In this document: piece by piece, positions 22,624 to 33,060 of the stretch
How the letters are laid out: each line of letters starts with the position of its first letter
Numbering within the stretch: the stretch's first letter is position 1
Source of the DNA: Trichobilharzia regenti
Taxonomy: Eukaryota; Platyhelminthes; Trematoda; Strigeidida; Schistosomatidae
Reading direction: 5' to 3'
Length of the DNA stretch: 64,000 nucleotides
NCBI GenBank assembly: GCA_944472135.2
Contig: OX235270.1
Coordinates: 118,001,842 to 118,065,841 of the forward strand
Position numbers and translations under genes: made by a program
Notes under the pieces: model-generated
Told to the model about the DNA's origin: nothing
The model's database searches: none
The model's input: only the letters and a program-made list of their open reading frames with translations

Positions 22624-22812
22624 TTTTTATTTTTGCTAACAGCTTGATTCCACACTGTATTTTTGGTACAAGTATGGAATTTTCAACGTGAATATCGGTA
22701 GCCCAAATTTCGCAGGCCGACCATAGATATCTGGTGTGCGCCGGTGTGGGCTCGAACCCCGGACCATGTGCATGGTCGTCGAGAGTCCTAACCACTGTGC
22801 CACCGACGCACC
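22624..22812 (-). mobile_element. tRNA-headed SINE, type A
   Basis: Plus view: CAGCTTGATTCCACACTGTA...GTACAAGTATGGAATTTTC (type A tail), TTTCGCAGGCCGACCATAGATATC (body in two matches), GGGCTCGAACCCCGGACCATG (B box) and ACCACTGTGCCACCGACGCA (A box). The head is well conserved. The 90-residue frame through it is a by-product. Confidence 0.87.
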
Positions 22813-22819
22813 GATGTCT

Positions 22820-24290
22820 CACTAAACAGCATACGACTGTGGTATGAATAAACCTGTTTATTTTACATCATTATGAACAACCTAATGAATATTATCAAGG
22901 AGATATATAATAATAATTTATTTCTGGAACAGAAAACAGCCATTCTTACAGGCATGAACATATGTACACTAGTTAGAACTTATAGAATGTATAATATGAT
23001 TTATTAATTTAGAAATAGATTGAAAACCGATTTATGTTAGAGAAACATTGATAAAAATGAACAAGCAAGTCATTAGTTAAGTTTTGGAAACTGCTTTCGA
23101 CTGAATATGTCATAAGATATAGAGTCAAATCTAAATTATAAGTGAAAAAATTACGACACGTCAATTTGACGCGGGAATTATAGATGATTACGTTAACAGT
23201 GGGAGGAAAGTATCATTTTAGTATAGGTGCTAACGTGAAACATTAGAGATGCAGAATAAACAATAATTATAAGTGAATGATTCATAAAGTGTTTGAAAGT
23301 CTATAAAATTCCAATGTCACCGGTAAGTACACCATAATTGTGACCTTTCCAACTGTATATGAGACCAACTTTGAACTTGTTAGCAGATTTCATGATAGAG
23401 GTGGTTGCGTTATTCACCAGGTGAGCTAGCAATATTCGGAATAAGTAGTGGATAGCAACACTGTACCTATGAAAAGAGAAGAAGACACAAGAAAACCGCC
23501 AGAGAGGTGCAGAAGTATATAATAGGTGTTAATAATCCAAAATATATAACAAACATGGGTTCATCATTTTCTTATTGTTTTTTATTTAAATATTTTTTCC
23601 GCGATAGGTTTTAGTAATGGAATTCTACAGTCTTTCTTGCGAACAATTAGTTTAAGTCAAAAAAGGTGATAATTTTACCTACTCATATATGGTGAAAAAG
23701 GAGTTAACCACAAAAAGTCAAAGTGCATGAACTATGTAGAAGAAAAGCAAGGGCTTAATAATATCTACTGTTTTTTCTAATGTCTACAGCTAGATGTCCT
23801 TCTGAAGTGGCGGACTCATCCCATGTACTTGTATTCGGAGAGTTTGTATTTAAATTTCGGCTATAAGGCAATTTTAACTTCTATTACTTTTTTTTAATAT
23901 TTATTCTGTTATTTTGCAGAAGCCATTCAAACTCAGGAGCCTTAGCAATAGAGTGCTGTCCCACAGATAAGGGTGGTTCTCATATGTACCCACCATCATA
24001 TCCGCTGAATAGCAATCACAACTTGACGTCATTGAGTGATCAATGATCATTCATTTATGTATCAGTCAAAATAAAATGCAATCTTAATAACAGCCAGCTG
24101 ATTTATGATCGCCATTTATGGATTTAAAATAATTTATATAATCTTTAATTATATTTCTATTGTTATTCTACTTAAAGTTAATAAACTAACTGTATATATT
24201 TTATAAAAAAAAGTTGATTTATGACATATTATAATAAACTTTTCCAACACTTTCATAATAATAACAATGAGATTTTAAATTTATAGAGAT
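22820..24290. other. No gene recognised
   Basis: AT-rich sequence with short frames. Nothing matches the window's repeat families convincingly. Confidence 0.5.
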
Positions 24291-24544
24291 TTAATGAATT
24301 TCACAGTGAGACGTTGGAAACCAGGAGGCATTACACTATTCTTCTGTCCTACACTGGTACGCTTCAGCGGTAGTAAACATCAACCCTATAGGTATCGAAC
24401 CCGAGCCTTGCGACCAAGTCTACCATTTAGCCACATGGAAGTTACTACCAGTGAGCTTCATCGAGACAGGCATTCGAATAGATACTTGCTGATGAAATCG
24501 GATGCTAATGTCGCTTTACCACAGGTTCACGAAAGTAGACTTTC

Positions 24545-24750
24545 ATGAGGTATTGAAACTATACCCAGTGACCAAAATGGTAACCAGGCTTGCTTCATAA
24601 TGCGATAAGTGTGAATTCATTCCATGGAATGGTTTGAAGGGTGCGCAATTTTAAAACCTGCTAAAACAGTATGAACTAACTGTTCAGTGCTGTTTGATTC
24701 TCGATGATTATCCAACTGCCTGCACTTCGTGACGAAGTCTACATACACTG
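24545..24750 (+). mobile_element. Second hammerhead SINE family, heavily worn copy (probable)
   Basis: The tail CTGTTCAGTGCTGTTTGATTC...ACTTCGTGACGAAGTC resembles the better worn copy at 51885-52070, which ends GCTTCGTGACGAAGTC. The head and ribozyme core are too worn to be read with certainty. A different tRNA-like stretch (GGTATCGAACCCGAGCC) lies just before, at 24391-24407. Confidence 0.35.
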
Positions 24751-24814
24751 AAATAACAATCTGATTCACATCATTTTCATTTATATTGCATTTTTTCTAT
24801 TTAAACAACAATAT

Positions 24815-24820
<6 letters not shown>

Positions 24821-24910
<90 letters not shown>
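24821..24910. repeat. (TA)n microsatellite, about 90 bp
   Basis: Uninterrupted TA dinucleotides. The tract abuts the 3'-tail side of the type B SINE at 24911, so it may have grown from the SINE tail. Such a tract is also liable to be mis-sized in assemblies. Confidence 0.97.
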
Positions 24911-24911
<1 letters not shown>

Positions 24912-25134
24912 CTTTACGTCCGCAGTGAAACATAGGGTTTTAAGCTGGGGCTTAGAAGTTTTAGTAGCAGCGGTGTTTATTTTTACGGGATGGGGTTTCT
25001 AGCCTCAAGGCCAACCTTCCCTCTTTACCAGTCTTATTACTGGTTTAGCGAGGTAAAGGAGTGCGTCAGCTGGGCATCGAACCCCGAACCACATGCGTGG
25101 CTGGTGGGCATTCTACCACTGCACCAGGGTTGCA
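24911..25134 (-). mobile_element. tRNA-headed SINE, type B
   Basis: Plus view: CCTTTACGTCCGCAGTGAAAC, GGGGTTTCTAGCC...CCAACCTTCCC, and an inverted head with GCATCGAACCCCGAACC and CACTGCACCAGGG. Similar in length and layout to the copies at 22014 and 32811. Confidence 0.85.
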
Positions 25135-26095
25135 CGTATTTATATTGCTAACGTGTAGTAAATAAATATTCATTAAATGTTTAAGTTGAGAAGGATATTG
25201 CAAAGGAGCTCTATTCAGTAAATGCTGCAATATTTCATGATGTGATATATTGAAAACTGTGATCGAATTCCTCATCTTTAATTTTTGGTGAATAATAAAT
25301 TACTGATGAAATTTTTAAATTGTATTAGTTTAACTAGTAAACTTTATGGTTGGTGAATGTGTGTGTGTGTGTGTGTGTGAAATGAAGACTGGAATCACTA
25401 TATATGCAGTTGTGTTCTGTGAGCTGGTTAGTTTAATTGCGGAGCTTTCATCGTCTTTCTGGACAACATCTTCAGCGCAAGTTATAGCAGAAAGTGGACT
25501 GATATAAATTTCCCATGAATCATAGAATTGCGTCTCCTGGTAACCATCTTCATGACTGGTGGTCGATTACCAGTCATTACCATTACAACTAATTCCAAAT
25601 CATCCACCTCAGCTACGAATATTCTCTATTATTTCAAAAACATTATGTATACCTGTTTCTACCTGACACTAGATTACAACCTTATAATAAATATACTCTG
25701 CATTTATCAAGTACTTTTGATGCTTTTTGTATTTACCGCTCCCAACTCCGTAGTCTCATCATTGGATTAATGCTTATCAGGGAAATTTGAAGCCAATGTC
25801 TCCAGTATCATCCTCAGTTGGCTTGACTGCTGTTTGAGATAGTAAAGTCTCTCTTGTCAACGCTTTATCCTCACTTCTTGTTTTCACATTCCGGTGATTT
25901 CATCGTTGATATATGAATAGAACTTGTGCATTGCGATAGAGTATAATTCCATTATGGGTAAAATTTATTTTGATTAAGCCTGACAGTGTTATACAGTAAT
26001 ATTTACTGATGACTACGTTTCGAGCATAATTTATTGCTCATAATCATAAAAGGTCACTCACACAACTTTCTAATTTCGTTTATGCAATTCCACTA
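25135..26095. other. No gene recognised; (GT)n tract and possible PLE 3' remnant
   Basis: A (GT)n microsatellite lies at about 25359-25379. Around 25930-26060, GAGTATAATTCCATTATGG, CAGTAATATTTACTGATGAC and GACTACGTTTCGAGCATAAT resemble DNA 3' of the PLE at 54410-54480, so an old PLE 3' region is possible. Confidence 0.35.
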
Positions 26096-26096
26096 T

Positions 26097-26325
26097 TTTT
26101 CATCACTAGACAAGCCCTCGAGTGGAACCCGAAAGGGAGGCGGCGAGTTGGTCGTCCAAGGGTGACTTGGAGGAGGTCATGCGAGGAGGAGATGAAAGCA
26201 TGTGGACAGACCTGGAGCAGGGTGAAAAAGTTGTCAGAAAACCGAAGTCAATGGAGGTGCGCAGCTGAAGCCCTATGTTCCTCTAGGAACTAAAGGATAC
26301 AATAATAATAATAATAATAATTTTA
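26097..26325 (+). mobile_element. Strongly 5'-truncated RTE LINE copy
   Basis: Only the last about 200 bp of the element: RQALEWNPKG, a VTWRRS-like block and CSSRN, then AACTAAAGGATACAATAATAAT and a longer (AAT)n tail (26302-26322). Nearly identical to the 3' end at 21605-21820, so it is a recent member of the same subfamily. Confidence 0.9.
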
Positions 26326-27350
26326 TTGGTAGTAGTATTTTCCATATTTCCGGTATGAGTGGCGAGTCATTCCTATTGCACGTGTTGCGTGTAGATTCGA
26401 TGAACAAGAATTCACTATTCAACCTCTCTCTCCAACTACCTAGATTACTTTTTAGAATTTCGACCCTCTTCCACCGTATTGTGTGGTTGTGTGTTAATGT
26501 ATGGAGTGCTGCGTAGTGCTGAGCTTTTTTTCTAAATTACTTATCTTCTCGGGTGGGGTCAACCATTCTTACCTTAGCTAAATTCTTACTACTACTACCT
26601 ACTAGTTTGACCCACGTAGTTGACCTCACAATCATTGAGTAGTATTTTTGTAAAAATTACATTATTTTGTTTAATTGGATCCGCCGGGTCCTTTAGCATA
26701 CAGAGCTTCTCTCTGAATGTGTTTGTAGGTTTAAATGCCCCCCTAATTCCTGCTTTATTTAGAAACCTACGTAGATTCTCAGATGTTCCCCCCTTATATG
26801 GTATATATAGTTAAACAAAACTCTAGTATTCTGGGTAGAATTTGCAGGCATCAAGCTATTGCTTACACTTTGATTATTTCACAAAGTGTTATAAATCATG
26901 TTCACATCAAGCCTGTGACCAGTTGGCTGGAAGTTGAGTGCTTAAGCCAATCACTCGTAGTTTATGTGACGACGTCACTGTTTCACAAAGACGATTATTC
27001 ACTGCATACCTTAAGTGCCAGAATTGTAAGACGTACTAAGAAATAGATTTAGATTAATATTAAAGACTTCTAAAGTGACTTGGACTAAAACGGCCTTCTG
27101 GCAATTCCTGACCCTCAACCTTTATGTTAATCCTTGATCAAAATTAAAATCCCTGAAAACCAACACTAGAAAATTAATCTAGAGATCACAAGTGACTGAT
27201 TACAGGATAAAGTTGCATGCAGTTCCAGTGAAAAGTCGGGACCAGTGGGGTTTCAGAGGTTCAGTGTGATGACGACTACTCGCTGATGACACCGTCTGGC
27301 GGTGACGCTATATATATTCAGAACTGCCTGAAACCGGAATTCATAGGACG
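26326..27350. other. No gene recognised
   Basis: Two short frames (26620-26814, 26783-27046) lack recognisable motifs. I see no repeat assignment. Confidence 0.45.
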
Positions 27351-27354
27351 TTAG

Positions 27355-27500
27355 ATTCGGTCACAGTGGCTGAATGGTCGACGAACTCGCCTTGTTACCG
27401 GAAGATTCTGAGTTCGATCCCAGGTGCAAAACTAGTACGAAATAGCTGTCCAGTAAATTTCTGGTTTTCAGTGTTTCTCTAACTGATGTTGACTCATAAT
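27355..27500 (+). mobile_element. Second hammerhead SINE family, internally deleted
   Basis: Head: CACAGTGGCTGAATGG, CGCCTTGTTACCGGAAG (anticodon-loop region) and GAGTTCGATCCCAGG (B box). The 5' half of the ribozyme is deleted: the B box is followed directly by AAAACTAGTACGAAATAGCTGTC then CAGTA and the family tail GTTTCTCTAACTGATG. Without the CUGAUGA half it cannot self-cleave. Confidence 0.75.
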
Positions 27501-28175
27501 CTAACGTGAAATAAACACAAATCCCTGCAGACGAACTTTGTAATAAACTTTTGAAGTGAACTGAATGACTGATCCATTGAGATCTTCTACTTTGTGTCAT
27601 ACAACGCATTCATTTATTGTTAGATTCCGACTGTAGAACGGAGTGTGATTTTAAGATTTGAGGTAGTTTTTTTTATGCTAAAAAGGCATAAATTGCTTTA
27701 AGATATAAGGCACTCTTCTGAATTGTATTACAAATGCTGAAAAAATCACAGTGAAATTCATACACGATTGTACGAACTGTGGTCTTTGATGTCTTCATAG
27801 TTCCTTTCTTTCAACAAGGAGGCCAGTTAAAAATACAAAAACAAAGAATTCTCAGTCAAAGTTTTCATCTTCTTGCTTCATTTGTTAAGCATTGTCTCTT
27901 AGCTGATTTATGTATTCAACATAGACTCCGATCTATAGCATATACCGTTGAAAAAGTTACAAGCACTATGATTAATTAAATAAGGTCTTCGGAAAAGGAG
28001 GTAAATGAGAGGAAAGAATTATGTTGTTTTGATGATTTGACAGGCGACACACAAAGAATAGATGATATTATTAGCAATTAGTGAAAATCTCAACTTTGCA
28101 GATTATTTATGTCTAGTTTTAAAGAATTTCAAAGAACTAAAAAACCCAATAAGTTGACAGAGGAGACAAAGTAGA
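27501..28175. other. No gene or repeat recognised
   Basis: AT-rich DNA with no supported feature. Confidence 0.5.
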
Positions 28176-28179
28176 CAGA

Positions 28180-28875
28180 GGTAGTGTAGATACTCAGCTA
28201 ACAATAAAAGTTACCACTCACCATCAAGAGGAGAAATTTGAAGGAAGTTATCTCTTGCACTCATCTAGACAATACTGTTTCAAATACGGGTGATGACATG
28301 AATGATGATATAAAAGAGTGGATCAGAAAAGTAACACAGAATTTCTTTACTCTTAAATCAGCGTGAAAATGTACTTCACTGAGAATAAGGGAAAAGATCC
28401 AGATCTTCAACGCTAATATCAAATCAGTGCTTTTATCCAGGCTCAGAGACGTGATGCGTGTGTCACTAAAAGCATTCCCAAAAGACTGCATAATTCCACC
28501 AACAGCTACCTTCTCCGTCTCTCTACTAAAGATTAGATAGCCAACCGACCAGAGAGAATAAGCAACAAGGAACCCCGACGGCAACATGACCAAGATCTCA
28601 TTACCCAACAAATATGCAGAAGCAAGTGGAGACCGACTGGAGATATGTTAAGTGGACCGTTGAGTGACTACATAGGCCCTCCAGCAGATGCCGAATATGA
28701 AGTGACGGGTTGAGCATCCGAAAGTGACGCAAGAAGGACCATGTGAGGAGAGGATGAAAGCTTTTCAGTATTCATTAAGTCAGCTAAAAAATCTCCAGAG
28801 AACAGAATGAGATGTAGATGTGCAATTGAATTTTTATGTTCTACTAGGAACCCAGAAGAGTAGTAATAGTGACGA
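28180..28875 (+). mobile_element. Old, decayed RTE LINE 3' copy
   Basis: The whole order from CACTCACCATCAAGAGGAG through KKVTQNFFTLKSA, a decayed IQIFNANIKSVL block, to the final TATGTTCTACTAGGAACCC can be followed. There are many substitutions and frame breaks. It is much older than the copies at 21036 and 26097. Confidence 0.75.
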
Positions 28876-29505
28876 AGTCAATGAAGAGTTTATCGCTTGG
28901 TTAGTATGCTCTCCTCAAGACCACATTGGTTTCTCTGTATATCTAATGAATTCCTACAAAATTTTATTTTGGAACAAACTTCCTGGTAACACAGGATAGA
29001 TTCACAAATGGTGACCAGTGTCAACAAGTAGAAAGCCGTATTCAAATAGACACCGGCATCCCATCTAAAATGCTTACCTACGCAGAATACTCAAGTGGTG
29101 AGCGTTGGCTGTTAGCCAAAATTGGTGGACAGTAATTTACGTCAATGTTTATGTCCCCAATATTGGTCGTGAGAAAAATGAGAAGAAAGGCTTCGCGTAG
29201 GCAGATACAGTTAACATATAGATGATCTGACATTCAAGAAACAGCCACAAAGAGATGCAAGGTTAACTTTCTGTGAGAAACAACCAATCAGAAAACTGTG
29301 TTTTTCTGCTAACAATAATCTATTATATTGTACATGAAAATCTATAAATATGTGTTGATTTCCCTAATAAACGATCTGTTTCCTGGCCCTTGTCTTCTGT
29401 TGTTACGCTCAAACATGCTTACAAATAAATGATAAAACGTATTACCGTGAGCCCATTCACAGCCTTGTATTAACGTCAGCTTATTCATACTGCGCACCAC
29501 ATAGG

Positions 29506-29542
<37 letters not shown>

Positions 29543-30170
29543 ATGGTTGAGCCAGTTGGGACCTGCATCACTTCTCAATGCAGTCAGAAGCGTTAATACT
29601 GAGACATTTGTAAGGCGTTTAACCTTCTGCGGGACTCTGATAGGTGAGCTAATTGGTCACTGGACAGCGAAGATCAGAATCTCAAAAGCAACATCAACTC
29701 CTCCAAGATTTCGCCTACTCGGCCCTTACAACATCCTGGTTTAGAGTTCCTCTTAAACAGAATCAACAGAAAATTGTAGGTCTATGTTTACTGCTTATCG
29801 GTAATCATCCTTAAGACTTATGAGGAACTGACGACACACGTGGGTATTTTGGAGGCAAGGGATTAAGAAACACGTCCAATACAATTTAAGAACTAGAGAA
29901 TGATAATAAATCTTCACGGTCAGTCCAGATAAACAACACATCCACCGGTGGAAATGTAACTCATTTTTATAAAATAAACAAATATTTACTGCGGTCAATA
30001 ATTTGGTTTTATAAAATAAAACATCAAACACCTGGAAAAAATATATATTCTCCCCTTTATCATTTTAAATTATTCAAATGAAACAGAAATCTTTTAAAAT
30101 ATATATGATAGAATCAAATTGATGATTTGTGTATTCTGAATAATAATATTGATGGCTTTATTCAGGACAA
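28876..30170. other. No gene; possible LINE endonuclease remnant; (TA)n
   Basis: At about 29100-29215 one plus frame reads TVIYVNVYVPNIGREKNEK, similar in order to the VTVIQCYAPTNVSEQEKK of the intact LINE, so a worn endonuclease fragment is possible. A (TA)n tract lies at 29508-29539. Confidence 0.35.
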
Positions 30171-30174
30171 TGTG

Positions 30175-30707
30175 ACAATCACCATCAACGGGAGGGATTT
30201 GAAAGAGGTTACTTCATTCATTCACTTATCTAGGGAGGGGGGAGAATTGTCTCAACTACAGGAAGTAGGAACGGACGAGGATGTCAAATAGAACGAGAAT
30301 CATAGGGAAGGCGAGAAACACATTCACTCATCAACCTGAAACCAATCTGGAAATCGTCGTCACTCAGCATCAACAACGAAATTCGCTCGGATTTTCAATA
30401 CAAACACCGTCAAGTCAGTTAGTTCTTCTATACGGATCGGATCAGAAACTTGGCGGTGGGTCACAAAGAATATTTCCACCAACAGCCTGTTGCAGACCTT
30501 CATCAACAACTGTCTTCGCTCTCTAGTGAATGAAGATCAGATGGACGAGCCGGAAAGAATCACCAACAAGAAACTATGGGAAGGAACAAACAAACAAAAC
30601 AAGAATCAGTCACCAACCAACATATATGCAGGAGAAAGTGGAGATAGATTGGACACTCGCTGGGTGACATCGCGCGCGTCAGGCCATTGCTCGAGTGGAA
30701 CCCGAAA
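30175..30707 (+). mobile_element. RTE LINE fragment, 3' end inverted nearby
   Basis: Runs from ATCACCATCAACGGGAGGG through CATTCACTTATCTAGGGAG, QPETNLEIVVTQHQQ (shifted frame), to GAGTGGAACCCGAAAG, where it stops before the LINE end. The missing end is found in the opposite orientation at 30862-31050, starting at the same CCGAAAG point. Closest to the copies at 11934 and 46926 (shared CATTCACTTATCTAGGG). Confidence 0.82.
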
Positions 30708-30861
30708 GTTAAAGGAATAAAACTGTCGGGAGTTAAAGAGTTTCTCCGATGGAACAGGATTTCATCGAGTGGTATGTTATGAATTACTGTTTTGCTTTAG
30801 CACAGTTATACACTGAAAATTCTGTACTGTGAATAAAAGTGTTGTCCTGAATATTATTATT

Positions 30862-31050
30862 GTATTATTGTTCCCTTGGGTTCCCAGTGAAACATAGGGC
30901 TTCAGCTGCAACTCTCCACTTGCCACTTCTGTCTTCTCCTGTACTTTTCACATGCATCCATGCTAGTCTATACTCTTCCAACTCCTCTTCACACGATCTA
31001 CTCCATGTCACCCTTGCACTGATGTCCCACTCGCCTATTCCCTTTCGGAC
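30862..31050 (-). mobile_element. RTE LINE 3' end, inverted relative to 30175-30707
   Basis: Plus view: TTGTTCCCTTGGGTTCCCAG...GGGCTTCAGCTGC through CATGCATCCATGCTAGTC to CCCTTTCGGA. This is exactly the terminal segment missing from the neighbouring plus-strand fragment. Together they are best explained as one LINE whose last about 190 bp and flank were inverted. Confidence 0.78.
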
Positions 31051-31440
31051 CTAGCACTTCGGTCCAATCAATCGACGGGAAAATCAAAAATTCAATTCAA
31101 TAATTAATATGACCCGTTGCACAAGAGACAGTGGCTCTCGCGGCCCAAGTGGTCTAGTGGATAACGCTTTGGCGTTTGAAACTGTGGACACTGGGTTCGA
31201 GCCTCGGTGGGAACATCATCACTCACTGAGAAAAGCAGGTACATCCAGCTGACGAGTCCCAAATAGGACGAAATGCGCATCCTGGATTCCACTGCTAGTC
31301 ACCATCCACCAATTGTATACTAATTAAATGCCCAGACATCGTCGAAGCATCTGCACAAGAAGCCGACACGTCAACCTGAGACCGAGCACTTCGGTCCAAT
31401 CAATCGACGGGAAAATCAAAACTTCCATTCAATTAATTAA
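31050..31440 (+). mobile_element. Sm-alpha-type hammerhead SINE unit, intact core
   Basis: The GCACTTCGGTCC block occurs at 31050 and again at 31386, giving a unit of 336 bp and the start of a second, as in the tandem satellite form of Sm-alpha. The pol III-like head holds GTGGTCTAGTGG (A box) and GGGTTCGAGCC (B box, about 31194-31204). The ribozyme (31243-31287) follows 40 bp downstream. The 3' part has CCACCAATTGTATAC, GCCGACACGTCAACC and CGACGGGAAAATC. About 260 bp are nearly identical to 35243-35515, with two or three differences. It directly follows an inverted LINE end. Confidence 0.92.
31243..31287 (+). ncRNA. Type I hammerhead ribozyme, intact core
   Basis: Stem I is ATCCAG (31243-31248) with CTGGAT (31282-31287). 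Core half one is CUGACGA (31249-31255), matching CUGANGA. Stem II is GTCC/GGAC with loop CAAATA, and core half two is GAAA (31270-31273). Stem III is minimal: A-U and U-A around GCGC. Predicted cleavage follows AUC at C31281. All invariant core positions are present, so self-cleavage of the transcript is predicted. The very short stem III is known for schistosome hammerheads and may require loop contacts or dimers. Confidence 0.92.
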
Positions 31441-31827
31441 TTTATTTATTTATTTAGTAGGTGAAATATTCTCAGAATACCTAGGAGCAGTTTTCACTTT
31501 CTTTTTGTGAGACTGTGTGCAGAGTATTCAAGAACGTCTTACACATTCGAATATATTTACTCATTGCCTGCATTAATAAGGAGTAAACTCAGAAACATGC
31601 TCAAAATGATTTCTTCTAAGTTCATAAATACATCTACAGAAACTGACCGTATTAGTTGATTGGCTACAAGTCAGTTAGCCTGTTAGATTTATCACACAAT
31701 GGTTAGGGTTATGTTTAGTACTGAGGTTGGGGTTAGGGTTTAGGTATTAGTAGCGGACTTTGGTCCTATTCAGCGAAACTTATACTTTAAAAATTTTAAC
31801 TATGATGCAATTTATTTTTACGCATTT
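31441..31827. other. No gene; short TTAGGG-like stretch
   Basis: GGTTAGGGTTATG and GGGGTTAGGGTTTAGG at about 31698-31745 resemble degenerate telomere-type TTAGGG repeats. No gene or repeat otherwise. Confidence 0.5.
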
Positions 31828-33060
31828 AATCGGACTGGAGTGAGGCAAGGCTGTCTACTATCGCCAATGATCTTCCTGATTGCAGTAGATTGGATAATGA
31901 GACAGACAACGGACAATGAGGAAACACGCATAAAATGGACTGACACAAAAGACTTGGAGGATCTGGACTTCGTCGATGATATGTGTCTGATTTCCCACAA
32001 ACTGGAAGATATGCAAGTGAAAAGCAACAAGTTGGCAGAAGAAGCATCCAGAGAAGATAGGACTTCAAGTGAACATAGAGAAAACAGAGGTGATGATGAT
32101 TCATGGCCAGCACCAACAGCAACAACAACAACAGACAACAATCAGCCAGCATAAATGGGAGGAACCTGAAAGAAACAACCTCCTTTACCTACCGACATGG
32201 GAAGCATCGTTTCAACTACAGGCGGAACTGACGAGGACATCAAAGCCAGAACCCGGAAAGCAAGACAAGCTTTCATTACTCTCAAGTCTGCATGGAGGTC
32301 AACAGCACTCACCATCAAAAATAACATCCGGATTTTCAACTCCAATGTGAAGTCAGTGCTACTATACGGATCAGAGACTTGCACTGCGCGTCATGAAGAG
32401 CATCTCCAACAAATTTCACACCTTCATTAACAGTTGTCTTCGCTCAGTACTACTCAAGATCAGATGGCCGACCAGAAAAGATCAGGAACAGGGATCTCTG
32501 GCAATTAGCGAACCAACACAGCAGGAACCGATTGTGAAACAAATAGGCAGGAAGAAATGGAGATGGATTGGCCATACTCTGAGACATCAAACCATCAAGT
32601 GACATCACTAGACAAGCCATCGCTCGAGTGGAACCCGAAAGGGAAGTGGCGAGTTGGTCGTCCAAGTGTGGGGTGACTTGGAAGAGGTCATGTGAAGAGG
32701 AGCTGAAAGCATGTGAGCAGACATGGAGTTAGGTGAAAACGTTGGCAGAAAACCGAAGGCAATGGAGATGCGCAGCTGGAGCCCCATCTTCCTCTATGAA
32801 TTAAGGGATATTTTTTTCCTTCACGTTCCCCAAAGGAACATAGGGCTTCAAGCTAGTGGCTTGAAGTTTCTGTAGCAGTGTTTATTTTACAGGATAGGGT
32901 TGCTAACCTCATGCCCAACCTTTCTTCTTCACCAGCATTATTCCTGGCTTAGAGAGGTAAAGGAGTTCGTCGGCCGAGGATCGAACCCCGGACCATGTGC
33001 ATGGTCGGCGAGCGTCCTGACCGCTATGCCACCGACGCTATTGAAGGATATAATAATATA
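31828..33060 (+). mobile_element. 5'-truncated RTE LINE copy, tail split by a SINE
   Basis: Starts in the RT at GVRQGCLLSPMIFLIAVDW and contains motif C DFVDDMCL (FVDD at 31969-31980), EDMQVKSNKLAEEAS, GSIVSTTGGTDEDIKAR in a shifted frame and the C-terminal KWRWIGH block. The 3' end is interrupted after GAATTAAGGGATA (32810) and resumes with GAAGGATATAATAATATAAC at 33043. The A insertion in GGGAAGC is shared with the copy at 21036. Confidence 0.88.
32811..33040 (-). mobile_element. tRNA-headed SINE, type B, nested in a LINE tail
   Basis: Plus view: T run, CCTTCACGTTCCCC, GGGCTTCAAGCTAG, ACAGGATAGGGTTGCTAACC...CCAACCTTTC, GAGGATCGAACCCCGGACC (B box) and CGCTATGCCACCGACGC (A box). It is bounded by AAGGGATA (32803-32810) and AAGGATA (33044-33050), a near-perfect target duplication. 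It landed in the tail of its presumed partner LINE. Confidence 0.9.
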
